Assembly (NCBI GenBank): GCA_000727475.1
Contig: KL647298.1
Coordinates: 215,665 to 279,664 of the forward strand
From: Sarcocystis neurona
Taxonomy: Eukaryota > Apicomplexa > Conoidasida > Eucoccidiorida > Sarcocystidae
Direction of reading: 5' to 3'
Length of the DNA stretch: 64,000 bases
Numbering within the stretch: the first letter of the stretch is position 1; each line of letters starts with the position of its first letter. A program made the position numbers and the translations under genes. Under the pieces are notes generated by a model. It was not told the DNA's origin. It saw only the letters and a list, made by a program, of their open reading frames with translations, and searched no databases. Positions 1-12,200 of this stretch are shown piece by piece.

Positions 1-258
1 AGATACATATATACATACATATATATATATATATGAGAGAGAGAGAAAGAAAGGCACAGATACATATATTCATATATATATATATGAGAGAGAGAGAAAG
101 GCACAGATACATATATACATACATATATATATATGAGAGAGAGAGAAAGGCACAGATACATATATACATATATATATATATATGTAAAGAGAGAGAGAGG
201 TACAAATACATATATATATGTATATATAGCGAGAGGGAGGTACAAGCATATGTGTATG

Positions 259-291
<33 letters not shown>

Positions 292-338
292 AAGGTACAG
301 ATATATATATACATACACATATATAGAGAGAGGTACAA

Positions 339-377
<39 letters not shown>

Positions 378-540
378 GAGAGAGAACGGGACAGGGAATG
401 CACGTGTATATATATATATATATATATGTAGAGGGAGAGAGAGAGGTACAGCTACATACGTATATACACACATACGTATAGAGAGAGAAGGGAGAAAGAA
501 AGAGGCACAGATATATAGACAATTTCATTGGGGAACAATA
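1..540. repeat. AT-rich minisatellite, ~45-55 bp unit
   Basis: About ten imperfect copies of a unit made of a (TA)n run, a (GA)n run, then a GGCACAGATACATA or GGTACAGATA-like block and TATACATACA. Copy length varies with the TA and GA runs. No coding potential: the open frames across it are Tyr/Ile/Arg/Glu periodicities of the repeat. Confidence 0.9.
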
Positions 541-559
541 TAAAGTCAAATTTGCATTT

Positions 560-950
560 TATACACTAATGCATATTCACATTTTACCTATATATTTATG
601 TAATCCACATCCAACATATATATATATATATATGTACACACACTTATATACAGCAATATACATATATATACATATATATATATATACATATGTATACATA
701 TGTACAGTCTCGTATATACAGCAACATACATATATATATATATGTCCAGAATAAAACATATATACATTCGAACAGTAATACACAATTATATTCATGTGAA
801 CAATTACATATATATACATATAGGCAGTGTGGTGCGTATATATATATATATGTGTGTACACGCAGACACACTGCTTATATGTATAGACAACATACTATAT
901 ATATGGACACATACATATATGAATATGTATAGTTTTACGTAATTTGAGTC
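560..950. repeat. (TA)n/(CATATA)n microsatellite tract
   Basis: Mixed TATATA, CATATA and GTATACA runs without a fixed unit. No gene seen. It would lie in the long second intron of XPB if that gene continues past base 1. Confidence 0.75.
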
Positions 951-1340
951 ATACAGTATGTGTGAAGATGAGAAAAAGATGCCACACGTGTATGTCTCTG
1001 TCTCGTCTCCACATGTGTATAAGTAGCTAAAGAGACGCGCACGAGCTTCTCCGGAAGAAATTTTTCCTGCATGCGTTTCCCCGGTTCCCCTGCCGCGGGG
1101 CCGCCAACGGGCAGAGAACCTCCGCACACCTCTGCGTAGCTCTCTATTTGTTGGTGAGTAGCTAGCCACGCATGCAGGGCACAACAGAAAGATGTAGTAA
1201 ATCCAGCTGCTGTTGCGCGCGCCTCGGCTGCTGCGTCACCCGCGACAAGGCACCCGCGTATCTCTCCAGCAGCAGCACCAGCAAATGCCGTCTGAGTATG
1301 TCAATAGATGCACACGTATGCGGAGAAGGAGACAGAGAGA
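950..1340. other. Higher-GC island inside AT-rich repeat DNA
   Basis: A GC-richer stretch between AT satellites. On the minus strand, about 1180-1303, a frame with LLLERYAGAL and RAQQQLDLLHL character follows a possible acceptor (CATACTCAG). A second minus-strand frame covers about 1020-1130. Either could be a further XPB exon, but neither matches the conserved block expected next in XPB (VKLVL...RYFVE), so neither is called. Confidence 0.25.
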
Positions 1341-2165
1341 CAGAGCGAGAAGCCCACTACCTATATCTATGTATACACATATTCTACATGCGTACGTCTA
1401 CACACACATATAACAGTACAACGCATATACATCAATATATAGGCGTGCAGATCAATCTACACATGGACAGAGAGGAACAGAGACACAGTGAGACGGAGAC
1501 AGAGAGACGGAGACAGAGAGACAGGGGCAATTAGACTATCTATCCACGTGTATACATGTACTGCAGACGTACGTATCTGCGCACATACACATATAAAGCG
1601 GCAATGCATGCATATATATGTATGTGGAGAGACAGAGAAAGAAAGTCTACTATCTATCTATGTGTACACACATACTACATATATGTGAAAGTATATTGCG
1701 TAGGTTCCTACGTACATGGATACGCATACACAAAAAGTGGTGCACTGCATACAACTATCAATACACATATAGAGAGAGAAGTACACCGCTCATCTATCAC
1801 AGGATCAATATATATACAGACGTGCTGGCACACATGCACCTGCATATCAGCGTCGAACACGAATAGATGAACGAGACACAGAGGCGTGCAGCCTCCCCAT
1901 TCACAGAAAAGCACCAGTCGCAGCAATACTTCGGAAAACACATGTTCACATATATATATGTATACGTAGATATAGAGATAGAGCCATACGTATATATATA
2001 GTAGGATATAGATATAGCTCGATAGATAGAAGGAGTCACACACATATATATATAGGTGTATATTCCAATATATATAGAGAGAGAAAGGATAGATATAGAC
2101 ATAGATACAGAGACAGCCACGTATGTATGTATATATATAGATGTAGATATACAGATGTAGACGGA
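1340..2165. repeat. AT/GA-rich microsatellite region
   Basis: Alternating (TA)n, (GA)n and GATAGA/CATATA runs, densest at 1360-1440, 1600-1700 and 1940-2165. No gene supported. Confidence 0.6.
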
Positions 2166-2764
2166 TGGACGGCCACCTATATATATGTGTATTCTCAGAC
2201 AGATGTCTACAATTTGTAGGTGGGCGAAAATGTAGAGTGAAGTGTAGGAGAAAGTCCTCTGCGTCGAAGAAGGGACGCAACAATTACCTCCCCGTGTGTG
2301 TTCCGCTCTGCGCCTGGCGGCGTTGCCCCTGCGACCCGTGCCGGAGACATCACGCAGCTCGAGTGATGCGGACTGGCAGAAGAAACGACTAAAAGGAAGC
2401 AAAAGGGAAGAAGATGAAGAAGAGAAAAGGGAGGTTAGCAGCGAGAAGAAAAAGGGAGACGAGGATGCCCCCCTCGGAGACACAACAGGGAGAGGACTGC
2501 GAGGCAGCAGCAGAGACGGCGGAGGAGGAGACGAAGACGGGCAGGAACCCGAAGAAGAAACCGAAGAAGAAGTCGAAGAAGAAGTCGACGAAGAAGCCGA
2601 AGAAGAAAAGGCAGATATCGCAGCAGCAAACGAATAAGTGGGGAGAGCAGGAAGAGAGGCGGGGAAGGGAGACGGGGAGATACTCGCGAAAGGAGGAGAC
2701 ACGACACGGAGGAGACGGGCAGCGAGAAGTTGCTGCGGAGGAGACGAACGGAGACGCGTCTCAC

Positions 2765-5536
2765 CTTCCCGAATGCAGAGGCGACCTTCCTGATCTGCTC
2801 GACCAAGTCAGCAGGAATTTCGTTCTTGCTGAAGCGGTCGAGGCTGCTGATGATATCGTCGCACGACAGCCCGATGCTGATGCCTGCGTACAGCGAGAAG
2901 ATGGTGAGCTGCGGGGAGAAGAACAGACACAGAGAGCCGGCAGGAGACCGCAGCAAAGAGCCGGGACAGAAAGCGAGGCGGAAATGAGACACGGGCGGAC
3001 GGAGACACGAGAACAGCAGCAGCAGCAGAAGCTGTCAGCTGGGAGACGCAGAGGAAAGGACGGACAGCCAGAAAAGGCGGAGGAAAGGGACGGGAACAGA
3101 AGGTGGAAACTGAGACGGAGACGGAGAGACGCAGGAGAGGGGCAGTCAGACAGCGTGGAGGGTCTGTGCGCGGGGAGGGGGAGAAGGCCGCGACGGGGTG
3201 TGGGGAAGAGGGGAAAGGGAGGAGGCGGAGAAGACGACGAGGGGAAGTGATCAAACGAGAAGCACGAAGAAGAAGGGAAGGAAAGGAAGAGAAACGCGAC
3301 GCACACACGACCTGTGCAGTTCAAAGCGTACCGTCTTCGCAGCAACACCAGCAGCGCAGCAGATTGCTGCGACAGCAGCATCAGAAGAAAAGAACTGCAG
3401 CAGCAGCAGCAGCATGAGAGGAGAACTGCAGCAGCAGCTGCAGCGGAGAGGGGAACTGCAGCAGCCGCAGCGGCACCAGGAGAGAAGTGCACCAGCAGCA
3501 AGAGGCGAAAAGAACTGCAGCAGCAGCAGCACCAGGGAAAGTGAATTGCATGCGTTGCTACTTCTCATGCAGCAGCAACGCATGCGAAGCACAGCAGCCG
3601 GGGCAGCAGAGGAGGAGGAGAAGGGGCACAGCAACACGTGCCGCACCAGCGGGGAGCTGTGGCGGCGAGAGCAGAGGCCGGAGGAGGAGCAGCAGCGGCA
3701 GCAGCACAGGAGACTGCGAAGCACACGCAACGCAGAAACAGCAGCAAGCGGACATTCTCGATCGGGAGACAAGGACGCTCCAGCAGCACGAGCAGCAGCA
3801 GGCGACTGGCGTGCGCACGAGCAGCAGCAGCAGCAGCGAAAAGAGAAACGTTCTGCAACGGATGAGCTGGGGCAGGAGAAAGAGTGCGTCATCTCACGCG
3901 TGCGCGCCACAGCAGCAGCAGCAGAAGCAGCAGCAGCAGAAGCAGCAGACGCATTAGCAGCAGACGCATTAGCAGCAGCAGGAGCAGCAGATGCACCAGC
4001 AGGCGCAGCCACAGCAGCAGGAGCAGGAGCCGCAGCAGCAGCACCAGGAGCAGCACCAAGAGCAGGAGCAGCAGAAGAAGCAGCAACAGCAGCGCCAGGA
4101 GCAGGGGAAGGAGCAGCAGGAGCAGCACCAGGAGCAGGAGCAGCAGCAGATGCAGCAGGAGCGGGAGCAGCAGCAGGAGCGAGAGCAGCAGCAGGAGCAG
4201 CAGCAGCAGGAGGAAGAGGATCAGCAGCAGAGAGTGTACGTGAGGCAAGAGGGAGCAGCAGCAGTTGTGAGAGAGATAGGTGGTCCATGGCGTGTGACGA
4301 AAAGACCACGACATATACGAATAAGCCAGCTGCTGCAGGGCGTCCGTTTACCTGGAACTCATGGAGAAATTCGCCTCTGCAGAGCGGTTCGGCAACATTA
4401 AGAAGCAGCTCGCTAGCAGGTCTGCTGCCTTTGTTGAAAGTCTCAAGCAAGACGCAGCCATCCTGGCAGACCCAGATGGGCTTGCATGCGTGGTCCTGCT
4501 TTAACGGAAGCGCCGAATAATTCCGTAGTCCCCCGCTCCCCAACACGACGCTGTCAGCAGTCAACGGAAGGCTGCCGTATGCTGCTTCCTCTTCCTTCAC
4601 TCTTCCTGCGCCTCCTCTCGGTGCTGCTGCTGCTCCCGCTGTTGGTCCTGCTGTTGCTCCTGCTGTTGCTCCTGCTGTAGGGCCGCCGCCGCCACCACCT
4701 GCTGCGCCGGCCTGCGGCGTCAGTGCGGGTGCTGGCGACAAAAGAGGTGGTGGAAGGGCGCGGAGCGAAGAAGAAGAAGCGGATGGGAAGGAGAAGCCGG
4801 CGCTCTCTGAGCTGCCGCTCGACGTGTGATGGAACGCAGCTCGGGGCTGTTGTTGGTGCTGCAACAAGACGGAAGGCGTTGGTGCTGCAGTTGCTGCTGC
4901 TGCGGGTGGGCTGCCGGCACCCACGAGGCTGCCGCCGCTGCCACTTCTGTAGTAGAGACCGCTCTGCTGCACGCTGTAGCAACTCTGGTCCAAACGCGCC
5001 TGCAGCAGATGCTGCTGCTGCTGCAGGTGCTGCTGCTGCAGGTGCTGCTGCTGCAGGTGCTGCTGCTGCAGGTGCTGCTGCTGCAGGTGCTGCTGCTGCA
5101 AGTGTTGCTGCTGCTGCTGTTGCAGAGGCAGCAAATGCGTGGCAGCGGCCGGCTGCTGCTGCTGCTGGAGAAGTATCTGCTGCTGGTGGAAATGGTGTTG
5201 CTGCTGTTGAAGCTGCTGCTGTTGAAGTAGCTGCTGCTGCAGCAGGAAGTCGTGCTGTGGGGGCGGGATGGAGAGAGTGAGTGGCTGTGGCGCTGCTGCC
5301 GACTGATGCTTCTTTTTACTTTTGCGAGAGGAGGAAGAGAGAGAAGAAGGAAGCCACAGGTCGTCGTCTTCTCCATCTACACGCTCCTCCTTCTTGACGC
5401 GTGGGAAAGCCTGCTGTGGCGTGTCTCCTCCTGGGCTGCGACGCTTACGCGAGAGGGAGGATGCAGCAGCAGCAGCAGCCGGCCAGCATTGCCCCGCCGT
5501 CCCTCCTCCACCTCGTCCACCCACGAAGTTCTCCAT
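2765..5536 (-). CDS. XPB: TFIIH DNA helicase XPB (Ssl2/ERCC3), N-terminal part, 3' end missing
   Basis: Exon 1 is 5536-4352 (395 codons) and exon 2 is 2908-2765 (48 codons). Both junctions are phase 0: donor CAG|GTAAAC, acceptor CCGCAG|CTCACC, next donor AAG|GTGAGA. Residues 338-395 match the XPB N-terminal domain (LPLKQDH, PIWVCQDG, LLNVAEPLCR, HEFQ), and exon 2 continues it exactly (LTIFSLYAGISIGL, SSLDRFSKNEIP, SAFGK). XPB is the 3'-5' ATPase/translocase of TFIIH, acting in RNA polymerase II promoter opening and nucleotide-excision repair in the nucleus. Residues 1-337 are a lineage-specific extension with a basic KRKRRS-like stretch, an acidic patch, poly-Gln and seven HLQQQ repeats; human XPB has only about 60 residues before this domain. 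The start is the ATG reading MENFVGG; an upstream in-frame ATG at 5602 is possible. The helicase motifs were not found in 1-2764, so the rest probably lies beyond base 1. Confidence 0.88.
2909..4351 (-). other. XPB intron 1 (CAG/CTG-filled)
   Basis: A 1,443-bp GT-AG intron between two exons joined by XPB homology. About 3320-4250 is nearly continuous CAG triplets on the plus strand (CTG on the coding strand), so the intron is open in several frames. The long plus-strand Gln/Ser/Ala and minus-strand Ala/Leu/Cys frames across it are not genes. Confidence 0.8.
3320..4255. repeat. (CAG)n-rich block
   Basis: Runs of CAG broken by GAA, GGAG, ACC and GCA changes, densest at 3900-4220. Lies inside XPB intron 1. 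Confidence 0.9.
4995..5125 (-). repeat. 15-bp coding repeat in XPB (HLQQQ units)
   Basis: On the plus strand the unit is GCTGCTGCTGCAGGT, in about seven nearly perfect tandem copies. Read on the coding strand it gives HLQQQ repeated. The unit is a multiple of three, so copy-number change keeps the frame. Confidence 0.9.
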
Positions 5537-5559
5537 ACCATGCTGACACAGAAGAAAGA

Positions 5560-6140
5560 GAGAAGAAGCAGCAGCAGGCAACACAGCGGTCAGCCCGGTC
5601 AACAGCAGCAGCAGCAGGAGCGGCGCAAGAGCAGCAGGAGCTGCTGCAGTAGCGGCATCACCAGATGCGAGGGGGCAAGACGGGCAGCAGCACGAGCGCG
5701 CAGTGTGTAACTTTTACAGCAGGTGGAGAGGAGAAAGAAGCAGCAGCAGCAGAAGAGGAAGCTCGAGCAGAAGCTGCAGGACGCGTGGGGGAGCGGCAGC
5801 GCGACTGCCACCAACAAGAAGCAGCAGCACCAGCCGCAAACGCATCATCCGCAGCATCAGCAGCAGCCGTGCTGCAGGAGGATCTCTGCCGGCGGCAACG
5901 TGGCACTGCAGCACCACGAGCAAAGTTAAGCGCAGCAGGAAGTGCACCCCGGGACAGGAATAAGAAAGAGTTTGAACAGGAACAGCAACCAAAGCAGCAG
6001 CAGCAGCAACCCCAGCAGCAGGAGATGCAGCAAAAATGATAGTGAAAGACCAGCTGCAGCAGCACAGAGCCCGCAGGGAGCACGTGAACCTACACCACTG
6101 GTGCTGCTGGCCGTCCTGTTCTGCTGCTGATGCTGTTCTT
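5560..6140. repeat. CAG-rich block upstream of XPB
   Basis: Interrupted CAG runs (5590-5660, 5735-5880, 5985-6025 and the CTG-type 6095-6205) just upstream of the XPB start codon. Frames through it are open by composition only. It is likely 5' flank or 5'UTR of XPB. Confidence 0.7.
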
Positions 6141-6205
6141 GTGGTGCAGAGGGCAAACCTGCTGCTGCGGGCGTAGTTCCGGCAGCTGCTGCTGTTGCTG
6201 CCCTG

Positions 6206-9200
6206 TGCAGCAACGCCGCAGCACGCGATAGTATTAGTGAGCGGCCGAACACCGGAGAAGGAAGCACAGAAGGAGCGGCAAAAGACGACGAAGGGGACGG
6301 CAAAGAAAAGGAGGGAGACTAAGATGAAGAAAAGCACAAAAACAGCGAAGGCTGTGCCACTGTGCGTGTCGCGCGGAAGTTTTCTTCGTGTCGCGTGGAA
6401 ACTTCCGAAAGCAACCGTAGAGCCGAGAACCGAGGAAGTAGAGGGGCGAGGCAGGACAAGATTGAAGGAGAGAAAGAAGACTGGAAGGAAAAAGTTCGAA
6501 CACAAGCAAGTAATGATTATTGTCGGCACTTGTCCTGCAACCTTCGCCTCGCGCTGCTGCTGCCACTGGCAGGGAGCTCGTACGGTCGCGGTCGATACTC
6601 GCTCGTTTGACTCCTGCAGGGGAGATGCGACGAGGAGGAGGCAGAGACACCGGAATGTGGAAGAGGGAGATGCTGGAAAAGCGGAAAAGAGAGAGAAATC
6701 GAATTTATTGCTGCCACACGCGGAAGAAGTGCCCGTCAAATAGAGCCGCCGTCATCGCGACCCGGGGGTCGCAATACCAGCCGTGTGTCACCGGCCGCAC
6801 TCCACATGCAACAGAAGCAAAAACAGCAACACAGGAGCAGCACGCCAACAAGCCAAAAAGCCAGCAAACGCATGTTTGTTTAACTTTGCGTGTGCCCAGG
6901 CGTAAATTTGCCACATAGAGGGGAATGAACTGTTTCTGGCTGTCTCGTCAATGTTGCTATGCGCACAGCTCCTACTACTTCCGTCCGCCGGAGTGGATCT
7001 GCATGTGCGTTGAGCGCTGACCACCTCCCTACCACACAAAATTCTCCACCGTGGCGCACGTTGCTGAGTCGTGCGCGGAAGCTTTTATTCTCGGCCGTCA
7101 TTTCTTTGATACGCTGATGGAGGCTAAGCGTGAATACCGCATAGGTACTGCGCAAGTCAACTATGTAGGGCGCACATCGTCGCTACGATGTGCGTTACCG
7201 GTGTACAAATTCCACTTTTCAAGAACGACGTGGTGTTCGTCAAGAAGACACACACGCCGTCGGGGTCATTTATCTACTGAATGAAGGAGGCATCGGTCGG
7301 ATTTGGCAGGGGTGGACGTAGCTATGACACGGGAGACCGCGTCCTCTGCTGGTCTGCACATGTCTGATAACTACAAACACGGAAGTGCACGGGCAATCAG
7401 TGAGGCAGCAACCCTGGTCCTCATGTTTATCTGCGAGTATACACCTGTTATAGACTTCCTGCGTATACGCCCTAAACATACACGTATATAGAGGGAGCGG
7501 GAGAAGGCATGTTGCTCTACTTCTGCTGCAGTTGGAGAACAGACACATGGAATAGAACACACGTGGAGTTTTGCAGCCCACCCCGTCCCCCACTTGTCTG
7601 TCTGTGTGTAGAAAAGGGCACGGCTCCTTACAGCTTTTGTTTGTTAAGCTGCTGCACTGGGAAAAACGTAGCAAACGCAGGGCGCCGTGGCACCTGGAAA
7701 GGTCGCCGCACCAAAAAAAAAGTTCCTTGTTATACGTCGAACAAGAAGCAACGTAGTTCTTCGCGAAAATGCCTGCTGTGTAACTGGAGTGTATGCGGCT
7801 ATGTAAGAGTGGCGCAGCGTAGGTCTGTACGTGGGTTTCTCGGGGCGAGAGTGGATACACGTCTACGTAGACAAGTCTAACGCGTACGGATATGTACGGA
7901 CGGCAACGTTTCACAGCGCCTTGTTGCCAGCACGTGTCTTTGTTGTGCGTTTTTCTAGACGTTTGGAGCCACGTGGGCAAATCTGCATACCGGCGTGTAT
8001 CGGGAATTCTATGCTTGACACAGGGGGAGAGAAAAAGACACGCGGATGCAACACTTCTATCTTTCCTGATAGGTACGCGTTTCGCAAGTGGCATAGCGTT
8101 GTGCCACCTCCCCGTGTAACATCTACACAAAAACAAGTAACACTTTATTACGCACTCTCTCTCTCTGCACCTATATACATATATATATGTATATATATGT
8201 GCACACCGAACTGTGTGTGTTTCACCCTATTGCGCCGTCATAGGCAGCTAGTGACCGCTTGTCTTCTCTTCTGCGTGGATCTACCTAGGTGGCCCCACAT
8301 AGAGACTGACACAGACAGATGCCCTTGCGCACACGAGTGTGTATCCGTGTGGACAGCCAGTTTTGCAAGCAGACACAGCTACGAAGAGTGACGCGTTGAT
8401 GAATACGTAGACAGACGAGTAGGTGGATAGTGACTAGGGAGAAAAACGGGTTCCTGGACAGTGAGAGATAAACGAGCTAGGTTTGTGTCTTCCAAACGAG
8501 CGTACGTAGCCGCATTTGTGTGTTGCAACGACTGACTAAAGTAAGTCTCCTCTGCCGTGATCAAACGCACTTCAGATATGCATTTGTTCTTCTAAATACA
8601 CCAGGACATGACCACTTGTTTGTAGCTTCACGTACGAGGAAAACGCAGCAGACAGTTCCGCGTGGAAATACAAAAATGTGCTTCTGTAGTGTGTTTTGAC
8701 TCTTTCCTTCCTTGTGTATAGTGTTGCGCTTTCTCTCTTCACGTCTAATTGTATAAAGTATTGTAGAATGGCTGCGTGTGAACGAATATATGCTGAGAGA
8801 CACACATATGTAAAAGTATGCACATACGTCTAGAGTACACGCGTATAGGCATGCGGTGACACTAGCCGCAGGAACTCAGGATTACTGACTCAGGAAGGAA
8901 TAACTGAGCCACCCTGTTTATACCTGCGTTGCAGCCCGGGAGAGACGTTTGATTCAATCACATCTGAAAAGGATGTCAAGCAAATCTTTATGTTAGAACA
9001 GCTTCTTCATGTAGACAGAAGAATGATCCGGCGAGCTGACGCCGTCGTTCACATCTACACGTGAACACTTATACGCAGTGTGTTACGTTTCGTCTACGCA
9101 ACGAGGTGCTCCAGGCAAACACAGGTGAGAATACCTGAGCTTTCCCTTAAAAGGATCTTCTCTAGAGGGCGGTCCTGGCTTTTGTCCAAAGAGGCCGGCT

Positions 9201-12200
9201 CAAGTTGCTATCTTCTTCTTTGCTAACGATTTTGCTGCTGTAATTGCTGCCGCTGCTAGTATCATTGCTGCGAGTCGTGCTGCCGTCCCTACTGTCGTTT
9301 CCTTTCTCACGTTGTTGTTGCTGCTGCGAGTGCTGCTCGTGCTCCTGGCGAGCTGCCGCTGTGCCTCGTTAGGTTGCTGCGGCCACCCGTGGTGCTGCTG
9401 CTGTCTCGTTGCTGCTGATTCTCTGCGGCCGCCGCTGCACTACAGAAAGACATCAGACATTTGCTGTCACTCCCTCAGCTGCCGACACTAACGGAAGAAC
9501 AATTGCATTTCGCAGCAGATGTCAACGAGTGCTAATCTGCCATGATACGCGAGTGTCTACTTTTTAGTCCTGTCACCTACCAAAACTTTCTTTAGAGCCC
9601 TTACTTACGTGCTGTCAACTAATTTGATTGCCCACACGCAAGCGAGCACCTATAATCTTGCACGTGTGGGCATATATATATATATATATGTATAAATGTT
9701 AGCAGGCCCATGTGTGTGGATAATGCGACCTGTGTCTGCAAAGGCGGCAATTTACACAGTGGGTTTTAGAAGTCCCAGGAGACCGCCGATCTCTTTCTTC
9801 CGGCGTCTCAGTGTGGAAGTTCAATCAAACGGTACGTACTCTAGCTTCGCGGGCAACAAGAACAACAGCTGGCACAGGGCTTCTTAGGTTGCAGCCGGTG
9901 AAGGCACGAGTAGTTCTCAAGGAGTGATTACCACGAAACAGCAAGACCTAGAAGAGCGGCAGAAGCAAATAAAGAATGAGCAGATGGAGCAGCGTGAATA
10001 GCAGGAAGAAGAACAGCAGAAACAGCAAGTAGCAGCACAAAGACTAGAAGAACCGACGGCAGTAGCAGCAACAACGCAGTACTGCTCTCCTGCTTTTTGT
10101 GAAGGAACGGGCCTAGCTGGTCCGCACGAATGGAAGATGGAAAGACAGGTACAACGCCACCCCTACCAGGTGGCCGGGGACTACGCGATAATGGCTTTCT
10201 CTCTCTTTACAGTCCCCTAAGTTGCAGCACAGAAATTTGCTGTACCATTGTACAGAGAGGAGTATGTTGTAAGTATGCAACTGTATAAGCTGCTTCATTT
10301 CCTGTATACAGCAGACGTCAGAATGGTCAAAACTCGAAGCCGACTGTAGTTATTCGTGGGTAAACTCACATTCTTGCATCTGGTACATGCACGTAACATC
10401 TACGAGCACACACGTGTACCTTAGAGACAATGCTTCCACAGTAGAGCACTAGGACAGGCTGACGAATACGTACGTGAGTGCGGATTGTTTCGTCGGGTGC
10501 ACGTCTTTCGCTTGTCACAAATCAGGTCGTGGCGCTCGTGTGAATGAGCAGCATCAAGGCGCAGAAACGAAACTTGGCGGGACAGCAGAGCAGTGGTACC
10601 TCCACGGATATACGAAGTGTTTTTCCCGGGGTTTCACAAATATACACATATGTGATATATATATATATATCTGTGCTACAAGAAACATGTACGTCTAAAA
10701 ATATTTGTATATACGTATATATGTGAAAACGGATACGTAGGCGTAGACGTCCATATAGGCGAATATTCAGGAATAATATATTTTTATAGAGAAACACAAG
10801 AGTTCTTGGAAATACGCGTGCACTGAGACGTACGTACGTAGGCACGTAGGCGTGTAACTACGAGTTTCATAAGTAATCATTTCTTTACATACGCGTTTGT
10901 ACACACAAGGTAGGCAGTATATCACGTATACAAAAAGGCAGGTATGTACATATGGATATCGTAGACAGAGTATTAAGACGATGTGTGTGCAGACACAAGG
11001 GATCTACTTTGTTGAGATATGTGTCTTTTCTTATCCAATGGTTAGAATCTCCACGTAAGCCTCTACGTATAACTTTAGTCCTTGCAGATATAAATCGTCT
11101 GTAGCTTTAACATTATGAAGGTGCTGCCACGTAGAGGCAGTAGGGGATTCCACGACGAGTGACACATGCCTCTCTTCTCTATCCTGCAGCTCTCCGGAAT
11201 TTTAAAAAAGATGAACTAGCGGCATGCAAGAAAGCCATCAGCTGAACAGACGGAGCACGTCGGCAGCACAGCGGTACGCGCAGCCACTTCAGGCGCCGCT
11301 TACTACAGTCGGACTCGCCTTTGCTCAAACGCATTTCCTGTACTCATTCAGACCACTTAAATGGAGAGGTATGTATTGAGAGGACGGATCTATTGTTGTA
11401 TACAGCACATACGCACAGCTATATGTACATCTACAACGGGCTCACAAAAAGCACAATAAGTACGTGCCCGTGGCACAGGGCTTTATACGGATGTTTACGT
11501 ATGACCAAATGCAAGTTAAGATCTATTTCATGCGGAGGTGTCGTTTCACACTAACCTAAAATTTATATCCGTATGTGCAACGGATGGGGATGTGCGTATT
11601 AGAGTGTGTGTAGACGGATACATATTTGTACGTGTGCGTGGACGCACATACGTAAACCTACACATGCGTAGACATCGTGACTCCTCTACAGAACCTAATG
11701 TGTCCTGCACTTTTGCGTTTGACTTCTTGTGCTGTCTACGGCGGTGTACAATTGAAAAGAGGCTCAGTTTCTACGGTTTTGTGTGGCTCTGAATGACATA
11801 GAAATATTAGAGGAAGACAATGCGTCAGCCGGCGTTTGCAGGAGTTGACAGACGTGGAGTTCTCCGTAGTGCCGTTCCAGAGGAACCTCTTGAAAGAATC
11901 GTGCAGAAGTTTTGTGAAAGCGTGCGAGTTCACACGTGCTCTCACAAAATTGTTGCGCGTACTCTTAATGCGTATGCTTTGATGTTAACTTCAGCGTTTC
12001 TTCCGGTAATTGCATTCTGAACAAGCTCATTTTACTTGTCTTTGTCTCTTTCTTGACAAAACACGGAAGAAATAACCAAAACTACTTAGTTAAGTATTAG
12101 CGCGAGAATGTGTACGCGCCGGCACTATCAGTGTACGTCTTCCCATCTCATGTCTATAGCCTCTGAAATGCTGTTCTTTCTGGTGAGGAAAACTCTACAA

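Noticed and set aside
1..500. Tyr/Ile/Arg-rich short frames on both strands
   Set aside because: They mirror the period of the AT/GA minisatellite and change frame with repeat length.
2165..2284. Candidate XPB exon 3 after acceptor TTCTTCGACGCAG
   Set aside because: The acceptor is good, but the phase-0 translation does not resemble XPB.
3198..4520. Plus-strand Gln/Ala-rich frame of 440 codons
   Set aside because: It lies antisense to XPB over its CAG-filled intron; the open frame is explained by triplet composition.
3251..5602. A single 783-codon minus-strand gene
   Set aside because: XPB homology stops exactly at the CAG|GTAAAC donor at 4352 and resumes at 2908; the stretch between is CTG-repeat intron read through by chance.
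11820..12020. 66-codon plus frame starting MRQPAFAGVDRRG
   Set aside because: Its composition is good, but it is short, has no splice sites or family, and is compatible with chance.
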